Below, one piece after another: positions 1-8,035 of a DNA stretch of 44,932 bases. Source of the stretch: Sulfurimonas sp. SAG-AH-194-L11 (GTDB taxonomy: Bacteria > Campylobacterota > Campylobacteria > Campylobacterales > Sulfurimonadaceae); contig NZ_JAEMVB010000015.1 of NCBI RefSeq assembly GCF_029215995.1, positions 1-44,932 on the forward strand, written 5' to 3'. The first letter of the stretch is position 1, and each line of letters begins with the position of its first letter. Under the pieces are notes generated by a model. That model was given only the letters and a program-made list of their open reading frames with translations. It made no database searches and was not told where the DNA came from. A program made the position numbers and the translations under genes.

Positions 1-248
1 AATACAAAGGTTGCGAACTATTAAAAAATGTATATGTAAAAGAAGTAATTGGTAGCCATGTAATATACTCATTTAATTCTAAGAAAAAATACATATCTTC
101 AATGAATAAAGACTATCTAGAAAAAGCAATTACAAGTACTTTACTAGATGCCGAAACATTCCCCTTACACATGATAAAACAATCTTTAGAAAATCCACTT
201 CAATTATATACACTTCTAACTCCATCGGAACTTTTGCAAAAAATCTAG
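1..248 (+). CDS. C-terminal end of an unidentified element protein (5' end outside window)
   Basis: An open frame runs from the window edge (first full codon at 3) to a TAG at 246-248, giving about 81 residues. It is hydrophilic with no membrane segment in the visible part. It begins YKGCELLKNVYVKEVIGSH and ends TPSELLQKI. It lies just upstream of the small protein at 371 on the same strand. In filamentous prophages the Zot/gpI morphogenesis protein often ends near this point, and a cysteine followed by short beta-type segments would be compatible with its periplasmic tail. That is only a guess from context; the family is not recognised. Confidence 0.55.
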   Translation, partial: YKGCELLKNVYVKEVIGSHVIYSFNSKKKYISSMNKDYLEKAITSTLLDAETFPLHMIKQSLENPLQLYTLLTPSELLQKI

Positions 249-370
249 CAATACTTCCGATTTTTATATCTGCCTTATTATATATACTTCTCCTGTAACT
301 GTTACGGTTAGCAGATATGCTAATCAGACTAGCTAGTCTCCATATAAATTTTTTGTCTAAAGGAGACAAC

Positions 371-631
371 ATGTTAAAAATTAGTTTAGTAGCTATTGCT
401 ACATATAAAACTGACCCCTATACCAATCCCAATACAGGAATAGAGTCACCCTCTAAAAATCGTATTCAAGGATTACTTGAAAAGACCATGAAAAATGGTT
501 CCGTAAAAAAAGAGTTAGTTGATATTACTGTTAAAGAGGAAGTATTTCTTAAACACCAAAACTCAATAGGTAAAACTATTGAATTAGATGTAGGATACTT
601 TGCAAAAGATATAACCTTCTTCGGTATCTAA
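371..631 (+). CDS. Small element protein, possibly ssDNA-binding
   Basis: An 86-residue product starting MLKISLVAIATYKTDPY. The start is chosen at 371 because AAAGGAG lies at 358-364 with good spacing; the longer frame from 317 would place that ribosome site inside the gene. It has no membrane segment, several lysines and a beta-rich look, ending DVGYFAKDITFFGI. Size, position before the replication initiator and composition recall the gpV-type single-strand DNA-binding proteins of filamentous phages, but no diagnostic motif is visible. The function is a hypothesis. Confidence 0.6.
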   Translation: MLKISLVAIATYKTDPYTNPNTGIESPSKNRIQGLLEKTMKNGSVKKELVDITVKEEVFLKHQNSIGKTIELDVGYFAKDITFFGI

Positions 632-884
632 CCACAAAGCTCAGAGACTCTACGACTCTCTGAGTGCTAACAAGCTGTTACCAATCACACACATAAATTA
701 CATTACTAATGAAAGAGATCTATTTATCTCTTTGTGAGTCACGAACAAAAGATAAAAAGTTCTCTGTAATTAGTTTCATAATTAACTAGAGGGGGTCTTA
801 GTAACACCCCCTCTCATAAATCAAGAGAGAAGTAACTATTACTCTCTGAAATAACTAACTCATAGGAGTTAAAAGGAAAATCTA
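632..884. other. Hairpin-rich intergenic region upstream of rep (candidate origin)
   Basis: This 253-base gap holds three clean inverted repeats. One has 8-bp arms around CTCAGAGA/TCTCTGAG starting near 639. The second is AAAGAGAT (712-719) with ATCTCTTT (726-733). The third is a 9-bp G/C-rich arm AGAGGGGGT (788-796) with ACCCCCTCT (806-814) and a 9-base loop. A cluster of hairpins immediately upstream of a rolling-circle initiator is what a double-strand origin, single-strand origin or filamentous packaging signal looks like. A terminator role for the third is less likely because no T-tract follows. No protein frame with a ribosome site is seen. Confidence 0.55.
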
Positions 885-2198
885 GTGAGAAAAATTACAA
901 ATAAGAATACACCTCAGATAAGTGGTATAGATGCTCTGTATTACTTTGCTCAAAGTGGTGGTGGATATGATGAGTTTTATATGAACATCATCGACCAAAT
1001 AGAAGATAAGAAAGCTGAGTTTAAAGCATTTGATTATGCTTACAATGATAATGACATTATCATCAAGATAAACAATATAGATATAAAATATAGTGGTGCT
1101 GGTAGAGATGGCTTTTTATGGTTTAACCATGAGTTCTTTAGAGTAGGATTTAAAGATGCTGAGAAATCATCTAAGATTCATAACATCAGAGTACAACTAA
1201 ACTCTATTGGTATCTACACTCTTGGCATAAAGTCATTAGTTGAGTATATCAATGAAGAGTTTTTAAAAGGAGCATTACTAAATGAGAGATACTTTCCAGT
1301 TACTCGTATAGATGTAAATATGTTCATTCAACATAACTTTAACTACCTCACTAAAGAGATGATAGTCTCTAAAAAGAAAACTCATAGTGCAAACATAGGA
1401 GAGAGGTCAACTGGTTATGAGTTAGAGACTTACTATGTAGGAAAGAAACCTTTTTTACTTAGAGTCTATAATAAACTAAGAGAACTTGAAAGTGCTAGTG
1501 AAACTAAAAGACTAATGATGCACAACTACTTTTTAGTTCATAAGCTTGATACTCGTAAACCTATATTTAATATAGAGTTTGAACTTCATCGTGAGTTTTT
1601 AAAGCAGTATGATATAGATACTATTGAAGATGCACTTTCTCGTTCTGAGAGTCTATTTAAACTAGGTTGTGAGCTTATAAAGGTAATTGACATATCATCT
1701 CTCACTAAAGAGCAAATAAACTCTACAAACAGAAATAGAGCTGACTTACTTCCTATATGGGAATATGTAACAAACAACTACTCTAATGATGAGTTTATGC
1801 AAGTGAGTACTCCATTAGAAAAGATTGAGAAGATATCTTATAGATACACACTTGAAGATGCTCGTAAACCTCTGCATCGACAAATTATGAGATTACTTAT
1901 TCATGGTAATGCTCCAACACTTCTTTTCTTCTATGAGATACTTCTAAAAGCTCAAGAGGGTTATAAACTCAGACAAGACATCATAAAAGTACATGATGCA
2001 TATGTAGAGAAGCCCTCCCCTTATATAGATGACTTAAAAGCTTATACAGATAGTGGACTTCTAAACTTTGAGAGTAAACTTACTTCTGAGATGCAAGGTC
2101 TTAATATGGATGATAAAGAGTATGACTCATTGCTTCATTCTTACAATACTTTACATGATGAGCTTGCTCTTCGTGGGCTTATTAAGTTTCCGTTTTAG
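885..2198 (+). CDS. Rolling-circle replication initiator, Rep_trans-like
   Basis: A 437-residue protein that probably nicks one strand at the element's origin and starts rolling-circle replication. The GTG start at 885 follows AAAGGA (873-878). Motifs fit the Rep_trans / replication initiation factor family: R141-x-D143 in TRIDVNMF and the candidate catalytic tyrosine Y195 in LLRVYNKLRE, with K197 two residues on. The C-terminal 200 residues are helical and unassigned. A hairpin-rich gap lies upstream and a small HTH gene follows after 8 bases, so the two are probably co-transcribed. The family call rests on motif pattern alone; a phage gpII-type initiator is the nearest alternative. Confidence 0.72.
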   Translation: MRKITNKNTPQISGIDALYYFAQSGGGYDEFYMNIIDQIEDKKAEFKAFDYAYNDNDIIIKINNIDIKYSGAGRDGFLWFNHEFFRVGFKDAEKSSKIHNIRVQLNSIGIYTLGIKSLVEYINEEFLKGALLNERYFPVTRIDVNMFIQHNFNYLTKEMIVSKKKTHSANIGERSTGYELETYYVGKKPFLLRVYNKLRELESASETKRLMMHNYFLVHKLDTRKPIFNIEFELHREFLKQYDIDTIEDALSRSESLFKLGCELIKVIDISSLTKEQINSTNRNRADLLPIWEYVTNNYSNDEFMQVSTPLEKIEKISYRYTLEDARKPLHRQIMRLLIHGNAPTLLFFYEILLKAQEGYKLRQDIIKVHDAYVEKPSPYIDDLKAYTDSGLLNFESKLTSEMQGLNMDDKEYDSLLHSYNTLHDELALRGLIKFPF

Positions 2199-2206
2199 GT
2201 GTTGTA

Positions 2207-2533
2207 ATGAATATAAATCTAAAAGACTTACAGTTATTACCAGAAATATATAACCTACTATGTAAGCTAAATGATAATCAAGTAAAAACTCAAAAGAGAT
2301 GGTTAAGTGTAAAAGAGCTTAGTGCTTACCTTACTTTTGGAAAGGACAAAATATACAAAATGGTTGATATACAGTTTATTGAGTCTGAGCACTATTACAA
2401 AAAAGAGAATCGTTTGCTTTTTGATAGAGATAAAATTGATGAATGGGTAGTCTATTCATCAACAGATAAGCTATCAACTGAGGATACAAAATATATTATA
2501 GATGATGTTTTATCCACATTATCTATTACATAA
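2207..2533 (+). CDS. Small HTH protein, excisionase/MerR-like
   Basis: A 108-residue protein with a winged helix-turn-helix near residues 28-85: RWLSVKELSAYLTFGKDKIY, then a K/R-rich wing and DRDKIDEWV. This is the layout of the excisionase-type helix_turn_helix_17 family. It lies between the replication initiator and the integrase on the same strand, where small DNA-binding proteins usually act as recombination directionality factor or as regulator of the integrase. The N-terminal 25 residues are not part of the domain. Which of the two roles applies cannot be told from sequence. Confidence 0.75.
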   Translation: MNINLKDLQLLPEIYNLLCKLNDNQVKTQKRWLSVKELSAYLTFGKDKIYKMVDIQFIESEHYYKKENRLLFDRDKIDEWVVYSSTDKLSTEDTKYIIDDVLSTLSIT

Positions 2534-2613
2534 AAGGATTTAATAAATAAAAGCCTATAATACTTATCTTGAATCCGTATTATTTGGTTTTTAATATCTG
2601 AGAGGATACACAA

Positions 2614-3672
2614 ATGAAAATCATATCAAGAAATAAAAAATTATATTTACACTTTTCACATAACGGACAAATGGTTCGTAAGTCTATGAAAATGGAAGAT
2701 ACTGCTAAGAATAGAAAACTACTTCATAAGCAAATTATTCCTGAGATTCAAAAACAAATTGTGATGGGTGAGTTCTTTAAAAAAGAAAAAATAACAACCT
2801 TAGATGAGTTTACTAAAAAAAGTTTTGAAATGAACAAAGCTACTCGTAGGTATCTAACTAATAAACAGTATGAAGATATATATCGACTTCATATCCAACC
2901 TACTTTTGGTTCTATTGAATTAGTAAAGATTAAACGGTCAGACTTTCTTCAATGGCAAAATAACTTAACAGATAAACTTGCAGGAAAAACAGTCCAAAAT
3001 ATAAGAGCTATATTTATGACAATTTTGCAAGATGCTTTAAAAGATGAAGTAATTGAGAAGAACTATCTTAGTTATGTAAAGACACCTAAAATAAAAGATG
3101 TCATTATTAAGAAGCCTTTTACGGTAGATGAAATGTATAAAATCATTGATAATTCCTCTGAAAATATAAAGGCTTATTTTGCAATCGGTTTTTTTACTGG
3201 TATGAGAACTGGTGAAATAATTGCTTTAAAATGGGAAGATATAGACTTTGAAAATAAGCTCATTAAAGTAAGACATAGCATAAGAGATGGTCAATATACA
3301 AAACCTAAAACAGAGTCAAGTATTAGGGATGTAGAGATTTTAAATGTATTAATACCTTATTTGAGAGAGCATCGAAAAATTGTTAAGAATGATAGTACTT
3401 TCTTATTTGAAACATACGAAGGTAAACCTTTTGCAAGAAGTGATAAAATCAGTTCTCATTATTGGAAAAAAACTCTAATAGCTCAAGATATAGAATACAG
3501 AAACTTGTATCAAATGAGACATACATTTGCAAGTCAAATGCTCATGAATAATGAAAGTATATTATGGGTGTCAAAAATGTTAGGTCATAAAGACAGTTCA
3601 ATGACTCTTCAAAAGTATGCTAGATACATTCCTAGTAATGATGTAAAAAGAGCTACATTTTTAGAGCGATAA
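2614..3672 (+). CDS. Tyrosine recombinase / phage integrase
   Basis: A 352-residue site-specific recombinase that would insert the element into the neighbouring tRNA gene. It has an N-terminal arm-binding region (1-60), a SAM-like core-binding domain (about 62-155) and the catalytic domain (165-345). The visible catalytic set is R198 (TGMRTGE), K232, R302 (MRHTFAS), H325 (LGHKDSS) and Y335. The usual first histidine of the HxxR box is a tyrosine (Y299), a known natural variant. The start is supported by GAGAGGA upstream. The gene ends 78 bases before tRNA-Ser with its 3' side facing the att site. Confidence 0.93.
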   Translation: MKIISRNKKLYLHFSHNGQMVRKSMKMEDTAKNRKLLHKQIIPEIQKQIVMGEFFKKEKITTLDEFTKKSFEMNKATRRYLTNKQYEDIYRLHIQPTFGSIELVKIKRSDFLQWQNNLTDKLAGKTVQNIRAIFMTILQDALKDEVIEKNYLSYVKTPKIKDVIIKKPFTVDEMYKIIDNSSENIKAYFAIGFFTGMRTGEIIALKWEDIDFENKLIKVRHSIRDGQYTKPKTESSIRDVEILNVLIPYLREHRKIVKNDSTFLFETYEGKPFARSDKISSHYWKKTLIAQDIEYRNLYQMRHTFASQMLMNNESILWVSKMLGHKDSSMTLQKYARYIPSNDVKRATFLER

Positions 3673-3752
3673 CACAGAACTACACAAAAACTACACAGTG
3701 AGTTTTTAAAGTTGTTAAAAGTAAAGGTTTTAGGGGATAATTCTTCAAGTGG
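3673..3752. other. Candidate attR and integrase arm-type repeats
   Basis: Between the integrase stop and the tRNA there are two copies of ACTACACA (3679-3686 and 3690-3697), spaced 11 bp apart, about one helical turn. This suggests arm-type binding sites. The crossover itself should lie in the tRNA 3' end (from 3750), which the element must keep intact. The matching attL copy is outside the window, so the exact core cannot be defined here. Confidence 0.45.
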
Positions 3753-3839
3753 TGGAGAAGGAGGGATTCGAACCCTCGGTAGGATTGCTCCTACACACCC
3801 TTAGCAGGGGCGCGGATTCAACCACTCTCCCACTTCTCC
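3750..3839 (-). tRNA. tRNA-Ser(GCU)
   Basis: Read on minus, a 7-bp acceptor stem GGAGAAG/CTTCTCC, discriminator A and encoded CCA (3750-3752) enclose a full cloverleaf. The anticodon loop is CTGCTAA, giving anticodon GCU for the AGC/AGU serine codons. It has the long variable arm expected of a class II tRNA and an intact GGTTCGAATCC T-loop. At 90 bases it is normal for tRNA-Ser. It is the insertion site of the element on its 3' side. Confidence 0.96.
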
Positions 3840-3882
3840 GTTTGAAGACCGTGATTATAATCGATACTTGATAATAACTAGC

Positions 3883-4566
3883 TTAAATGAGCTCTAAAAT
3901 TCGTTTTACTATATCAGAAGGATTTTTTGCTTGATAAATTGGGCGTCCAACTACGATGAAATCGACTAAAGCATCTTTAGCAAATGCCACATCAGCTACT
4001 CTCTTTTGGTCACCAGCATCTTCACCAAAGGGACGGATACCGGGTGTTAGAGTCATAAACTCTTTTGAAGTTATGTTTTTAATGGATGTAGACTCATATG
4101 CTGAACAGACAACGCCATCAAGTCCAGCCTCAAGAGCATCTTTTGCAAACTGATCTGCCTTAGTAGCTATATCTTCTTCATACACTGCTCTAAACTCATC
4201 TTCACTAAAGGATGTAAGAGCTGTGACCGCTAAAACGATAGGACGAGACTCATAAGTACTTAAACGCTCCATAACAGTCTTCATCGCTCTCTTACCTGCA
4301 CTTGCATGGACATTAAACATATCCACACCTAAACCCATGATAGATTCAGCAGAATCGGCCATAGTGTTAGGAATGTCATAGAGCTTAAGGTCTAAAAATA
4401 TTTTAAAGTCAGGGTTGATTTTTTTGATGGCTTTTAAAAACTCTTCACCATCACGGATGTAAGTACGAAGTCCAACTTTAAGCCAGACATCGTGTTCTTT
4501 AATTTTTTGGATTAAATCTAAGTTTTCTTCTTTTGTTGATAAATCAAGTGCAACACATAGTTCCAT
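3883..4566 (-). CDS. pyrF: Orotidine 5'-phosphate decarboxylase
   Basis: A 227-residue TIM-barrel enzyme converting OMP to UMP, the last step of de novo pyrimidine synthesis, in the cytoplasm. The signature [12 protein letters not shown] holds the catalytic D59-K61-D64 set, and a phosphate-binding VVGRPI segment lies near the C-terminus. Length is typical for the bacterial short form. It is oriented away from the integrated element and follows acs by 51 bases; the two are probably independent. ATG start at 4566 with a GAGAATATT leader. Confidence 0.96.
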   Translation of the reverse strand: MELCVALDLSTKEENLDLIQKIKEHDVWLKVGLRTYIRDGEEFLKAIKKINPDFKIFLDLKLYDIPNTMADSAESIMGLGVDMFNVHASAGKRAMKTVMERLSTYESRPIVLAVTALTSFSEDEFRAVYEEDIATKADQFAKDALEAGLDGVVCSAYESTSIKNITSKEFMTLTPGIRPFGEDAGDQKRVADVAFAKDALVDFIVVGRPIYQAKNPSDIVKRILELI

Positions 4567-4617
4567 AATATTCTCTTTGTAATTTAATTATGAAATTATA
4601 ACATTTCTAATCTTTTA

Positions 4618-6570
4618 CTATCCATTGACCATCATTTCTATTTTAGCAACGATAGAGGGATCTTCTAATGTTGATATATCTTGAGTGATTTTTTCACCTT
4701 TAGCGATAGAGCGTAAAATTCGACGCATAATTTTTCCAGAGCGAGTTTTTGGAAGTCCTGGAGCAAAAATAATGTCATCACAAATAGCAATATTTCCTAT
4801 CTCTTTTTTGATGATGTTATTGATAGATTTTCTCTCAGCATCTTCGTCTTCAACATCAGATTTTAAAACGATGTAAGCAAAGATGCCCTCACCTTTAATC
4901 TCGTGAGGTTTTCCAACAACTGCAACTTCTGCTACATTTTCATCTTTGTTTATCGCTGCTTCTACCTCTGCTGTACCCATCCTATGACCAGATACATTTA
5001 TAACATCATCTGTTCGACCAGTTATAGTGATGTAACCATCTTCATCATACTTCGCACCATCACCTGTAAAATAAACAGCCTTTCCATCTTTTTTTACATC
5101 ACCAAAGTAAGCTTTGACAAATCTTTCTTCATCACCCCAAACGCCACGAATCATAGAGGGCCAAGGACGAGTGATACACATATAACCACTCTCCCCTAGT
5201 CCTACTTTCTCACCTGTTATAGGGTCAAGTATCTCAGCTATTATTCCCGGAACTGGAAGTGTTGCACAGCCTGGTTTTATAGGTGTAGCCCCTGGAAGGG
5301 GAGAGATAACATGCCCACCTGTTTCTGTCTGCCAGTAAGTATCTACAATGGCACACTTAGAATTTCCGACCTCTTCATAGTACCATTTCCAAGCTGGTGG
5401 GTCTATCGGTTCACCAACAGTTCCTAAAACTTTTAATGAACTAAGGTCATACTTTTTCGGTTCATCTTCACCCATTTTGTGTAAAACACGGATGGCAGTT
5501 GGTGCTGTATAAAAGTGAGTTATTTTATGTTCTTGTACCATCTTCCAAGGACGTCCAGCATCAGGATATGTAGGCACACCCTCAAACATTACTGTAGTAG
5601 CACCAGTTGCAAGTGGACCATAGACAATATACGTATGTCCCGTAATCCAACCCACATCCGCAGTACACCAAAAAACATCTTCCTCTTTGACATCAAAAAC
5701 CCATTCCATAGTCATTTGTGCCCATAAGATATACCCTGCAGTGTTATGTTGCACCCCTTTTGGTTTTCCCGTAGAGCCCGAAGTATAAAGTAAAAAGAGT
5801 GGATCTTCTGAATCCATAACTTCAGCTTCACACACATCAGATTTATTTTTAATAAGCTCTGCATAAGAGTTGTCACGACCATCTACCCAAGTAATCTCTT
5901 CTTTGTTTCTCTCAATCACAAGGACATTTTTCACAGAAGTATTACCCTCTAATGCAGTATCAACCACAGGTTTTAGCATATATGGCTTCCCTTTTCTAAA
6001 AGCTCCATCCGCAGTTATAACTACTTTTGCATTGGCATCTATGATTCTATCTTTAAGTGCTTCTGCTGAAAATCCACCAAAAACGATGGAGTGAATAGCC
6101 CCAATTCTAGTACATGCAAGCATCGCAAACGCCGCTTCAGGAATCATAGGCATATAGATAACAATTCTATCGCCTTTTTTAACTCCAAAGTCCTCTTTTA
6201 ATAGGTTTGCAAACTTGTTTACACTTTTTGCTAATTCATTATAAGTAATCTTTTGAATATCTCCACGATCACCTTCAAAAAGTATGGCAGTTTTTTCACC
6301 ACGAGTATCTAAATGACGATCAATACACTGAGTAGAAACATTAAGTTTTCCACCATCAAACCACTTTACAAATGGAAAGTTAGACTCATCAAGAGTTTTT
6401 GTAAATGGCTCAATCCAGTCTACTTTTTCCTTGGCAAATCTACTCCAAAAGCTTTCATAATCATTGATAGCTTCATCTTGAAGTGCTTGGTACTCACTCA
6501 TGTTTTTTATTCTTGCATCTTTAGAAAATTCTGGATTTGGTTGAAAAACTGGTTTTTTACTTTCTGACAT
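4618..6570 (-). CDS. acs: Acetyl-CoA synthetase
   Basis: A 650-residue AMP-forming acetate-CoA ligase, activating acetate through acetyl-AMP to acetyl-CoA. The adenylate-forming core shows [11 protein letters not shown] (P-loop), TYWQTETGG and [14 protein letters not shown]. The C-terminal subdomain carries the acetylatable lysine motif [11 protein letters not shown], so activity may be controlled by lysine acetylation as in other Acs enzymes. Full length. It starts at the ATG at 6570 after AAAGG. A 199-base gap upstream contains a candidate promoter and a possible leader peptide; the next gene upstream is the response regulator of a two-component pair on the same strand. Confidence 0.97.
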   Translation of the reverse strand: MSESKKPVFQPNPEFSKDARIKNMSEYQALQDEAINDYESFWSRFAKEKVDWIEPFTKTLDESNFPFVKWFDGGKLNVSTQCIDRHLDTRGEKTAILFEGDRGDIQKITYNELAKSVNKFANLLKEDFGVKKGDRIVIYMPMIPEAAFAMLACTRIGAIHSIVFGGFSAEALKDRIIDANAKVVITADGAFRKGKPYMLKPVVDTALEGNTSVKNVLVIERNKEEITWVDGRDNSYAELIKNKSDVCEAEVMDSEDPLFLLYTSGSTGKPKGVQHNTAGYILWAQMTMEWVFDVKEEDVFWCTADVGWITGHTYIVYGPLATGATTVMFEGVPTYPDAGRPWKMVQEHKITHFYTAPTAIRVLHKMGEDEPKKYDLSSLKVLGTVGEPIDPPAWKWYYEEVGNSKCAIVDTYWQTETGGHVISPLPGATPIKPGCATLPVPGIIAEILDPITGEKVGLGESGYMCITRPWPSMIRGVWGDEERFVKAYFGDVKKDGKAVYFTGDGAKYDEDGYITITGRTDDVINVSGHRMGTAEVEAAINKDENVAEVAVVGKPHEIKGEGIFAYIVLKSDVEDEDAERKSINNIIKKEIGNIAICDDIIFAPGLPKTRSGKIMRRILRSIAKGEKITQDISTLEDPSIVAKIEMMVNG

Positions 6571-6611
6571 ATTTATATACCTTTATTATAATTATTTTTT
6601 AAAACTAGTGC

Positions 6612-6734
6612 TCACTTGCACTCTCTCCTACTTCCTATTTGAGAACATATACATTGAGTCTCAAACTTTACTCTTTCTTCTTTTTCAGCTGATGAGTTAT
6701 CTGTTTTAACAATATAAACATCCCTTATAAACAA
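6612..6734 (-). CDS. Possible small leader ORF upstream of acs
   Basis: A 40-codon frame on minus ends at TGA 6612-6614. It can start at TTG (6732-6734, no ribosome site) or, better placed, at ATT (6711-6713), eight bases after AAGGG, giving a 33-residue peptide. Its C-terminal part carries QCICSQIGSRRECK with three cysteines. It sits between an extended -10 box (6755-6763) and acs, so it would lie in the acs 5' leader. No known family; it may be spurious. Confidence 0.25.
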   Translation of the reverse strand: MFIRDVYIVKTDNSSAEKEERVKFETQCICSQIGSRRECK

Positions 6735-6754
6735 TAAAATATCTCTATTGAATA

Positions 6755-6763
6755 ATTATAGCA
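6755..6763 (-). promoter_or_regulatory. Extended -10 box in the acs upstream region
   Basis: On minus the bases read TGCTATAAT, a perfect extended -10 for the housekeeping sigma factor. Transcription from here would give acs a leader of roughly 175 bases. The box lies at the very end of the upstream response-regulator gene (stop at 6770), marking the two as separate transcription units. Confidence 0.5.
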
Positions 6764-6769
6764 AAAAAT

Positions 6770-8035
6770 TTACACTATCTCAAAAGCATCATCTAAAATA
6801 ACTTCTATATTTTTCATACTATCATTAGTATCTATCTCTTTTAAGATTACATTTGTAGAGAGATGAAACTCCATTTTAGAATGTTCATATTTTTTTAATA
6901 ATGTCAATGAAGATATTTGTATCTCTTGTAACATACTTATTAAAGTTTTAATATTACCACTATCCGAAGTAATAATAAATTTATTAACCCCAAAATAGCC
7001 TACAAATGCCTTAGGCATCTGTGTGTCTCTAACTATTTTTATACTATTTGCAAAACTCTGTTCTATCTCTTTTGATTCACCTCTTCCATAATACTTGTCA
7101 ATACTTCTAAAATTATTGATACTCAGAAGAATAACATCAAGTTTACTCACATTTTGTTTAATTATTTCTATTTTCTCTAGTATAAATTTTCGATTTGGAA
7201 GGTGTGTATTCCTATCATTATAGAGTGAATTATGAATGGCAGTGATATCGTTAAAAGTTATAATATAACTATTCTCTTCTTCAACAATCTCTGATAAATT
7301 CACTTGATACTCGATTGTCTTAGCATTTCGCACCATTCGTACTTTTCTATTTTCATCTTTTAACTCTTGTAACTGACTGATGAGCTCTTCATTCGTTGCA
7401 GCATTTAAACACTGAGAAGACTCTTCAAATAAGACCCCAATATCTGGCATCTCTAACTTCAGTGTTTCATACGAATCAAAACCACCTATGTCCAAAAAAG
7501 CTCTGTTAGCCATATCAATTGCATAATCTTTAATGACCACTATACCTATATTTATCTCATCAACAATGGTTTGATATCGTACTGAAAGCTGTCTTAGCTT
7601 TGCTTCTAGTAGCTCCTTTTCACTATTTACACTCAACTCTTCAGCAATTTTATATATAATGTATAAAAACTGTTTATTGTTAAATGGTTTTAATATAAAA
7701 CGCATGACATCTAAGTTTATTAACTGTATTAAATAGTCACTATCATTATGAGCAGATGTTACTAAAACAATCTGCTCGTAATTTATCTCTTTTATTTCCC
7801 GTATCATATCGATACCATTCATATTTGGCATATTGATGTCAGTTATAACTATGTCAAATTTTCTTTCTTTATACTTTGAAATTCCTATACTTCCATCTTC
7901 TCCAAGAACAATGTCTTTAAAAAAACGTCCTAAAAAGCTAGCTGTTTGATCTCTTATAAGTTCATCATCTTCTACATATAGAACAGAGCAGTTCTCTGCA
8001 TATTTTTTTAATTTTACAATATTTATATCTATCAT
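6770..8035 (-). CDS. Response regulator: REC-PAS-degenerate GGDEF
   Basis: A 421-residue regulator. The CheY-like receiver (about 16-125) has acidic D23/D24, phosphoacceptor D66 (TDINMPNMNG), T93 and K116. A PAS-like segment follows near 150-270. The C-terminal part aligns in style with a GGDEF domain (HLPNRKFILEKIE; then LLSINNFRSIDKYYG) but the signature loop reads YFGVNKFII, lacking GGDEF/GGEEF. It therefore probably does not make cyclic-di-GMP and may bind nucleotide or act as a protein-interaction module. The start overlaps the kinase stop by one base (TAATG), so the pair is translationally coupled. Confidence 0.85.
   Translation of the reverse strand: MIDINIVKLKKYAENCSVLYVEDDELIRDQTASFLGRFFKDIVLGEDGSIGISKYKERKFDIVITDINMPNMNGIDMIREIKEINYEQIVLVTSAHNDSDYLIQLINLDVMRFILKPFNNKQFLYIIYKIAEELSVNSEKELLEAKLRQLSVRYQTIVDEINIGIVVIKDYAIDMANRAFLDIGGFDSYETLKLEMPDIGVLFEESSQCLNAATNEELISQLQELKDENRKVRMVRNAKTIEYQVNLSEIVEEENSYIITFNDITAIHNSLYNDRNTHLPNRKFILEKIEIIKQNVSKLDVILLSINNFRSIDKYYGRGESKEIEQSFANSIKIVRDTQMPKAFVGYFGVNKFIITSDSGNIKTLISMLQEIQISSLTLLKKYEHSKMEFHLSTNVILKEIDTNDSMKNIEVILDDAFEIV

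Larger units (their letters stand above)
1..3749 (+). mobile_element. Right part of an integrated inovirus-like or rolling-circle element
   Basis: All genes here run on plus: a cut-off gene, an 87-residue small protein, a Rep_trans-like initiator, an excisionase-like HTH protein and a tyrosine integrase. The block ends at the 3' end of tRNA-Ser (3750), a classic integrase target, and housekeeping genes begin directly beyond. A rolling-circle initiator, a hairpin-rich intergenic region and a terminal integrase fit either a filamentous (inovirus) prophage or an integrated rolling-circle plasmid. The left boundary and the coat and morphogenesis genes lie outside the window, so the element type is inferred. 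The integrase and the tRNA junction are the firm parts. Confidence 0.7.

Noticed and set aside
130..372. An 80-codon minus-strand frame at the left edge
   Set aside because: It lies opposite the open frame ending at 248 and across the ribosome site of the small gene at 371; no start signal of its own.
788..814. Rho-independent terminator after the small element gene
   Set aside because: The stem is strong but no T-tract follows on either side, and two more hairpins nearby fit an origin better.
4903..6567. Several long frames antisense to acs
   Set aside because: They mirror acs codon structure, lack ribosome sites and have low-complexity, cysteine-rich compositions typical of shadow frames.
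6770..8035. Active diguanylate cyclase
   Set aside because: The signature loop reads FGVNKF in place of GGDEF/GGEEF, so catalysis is not expected.
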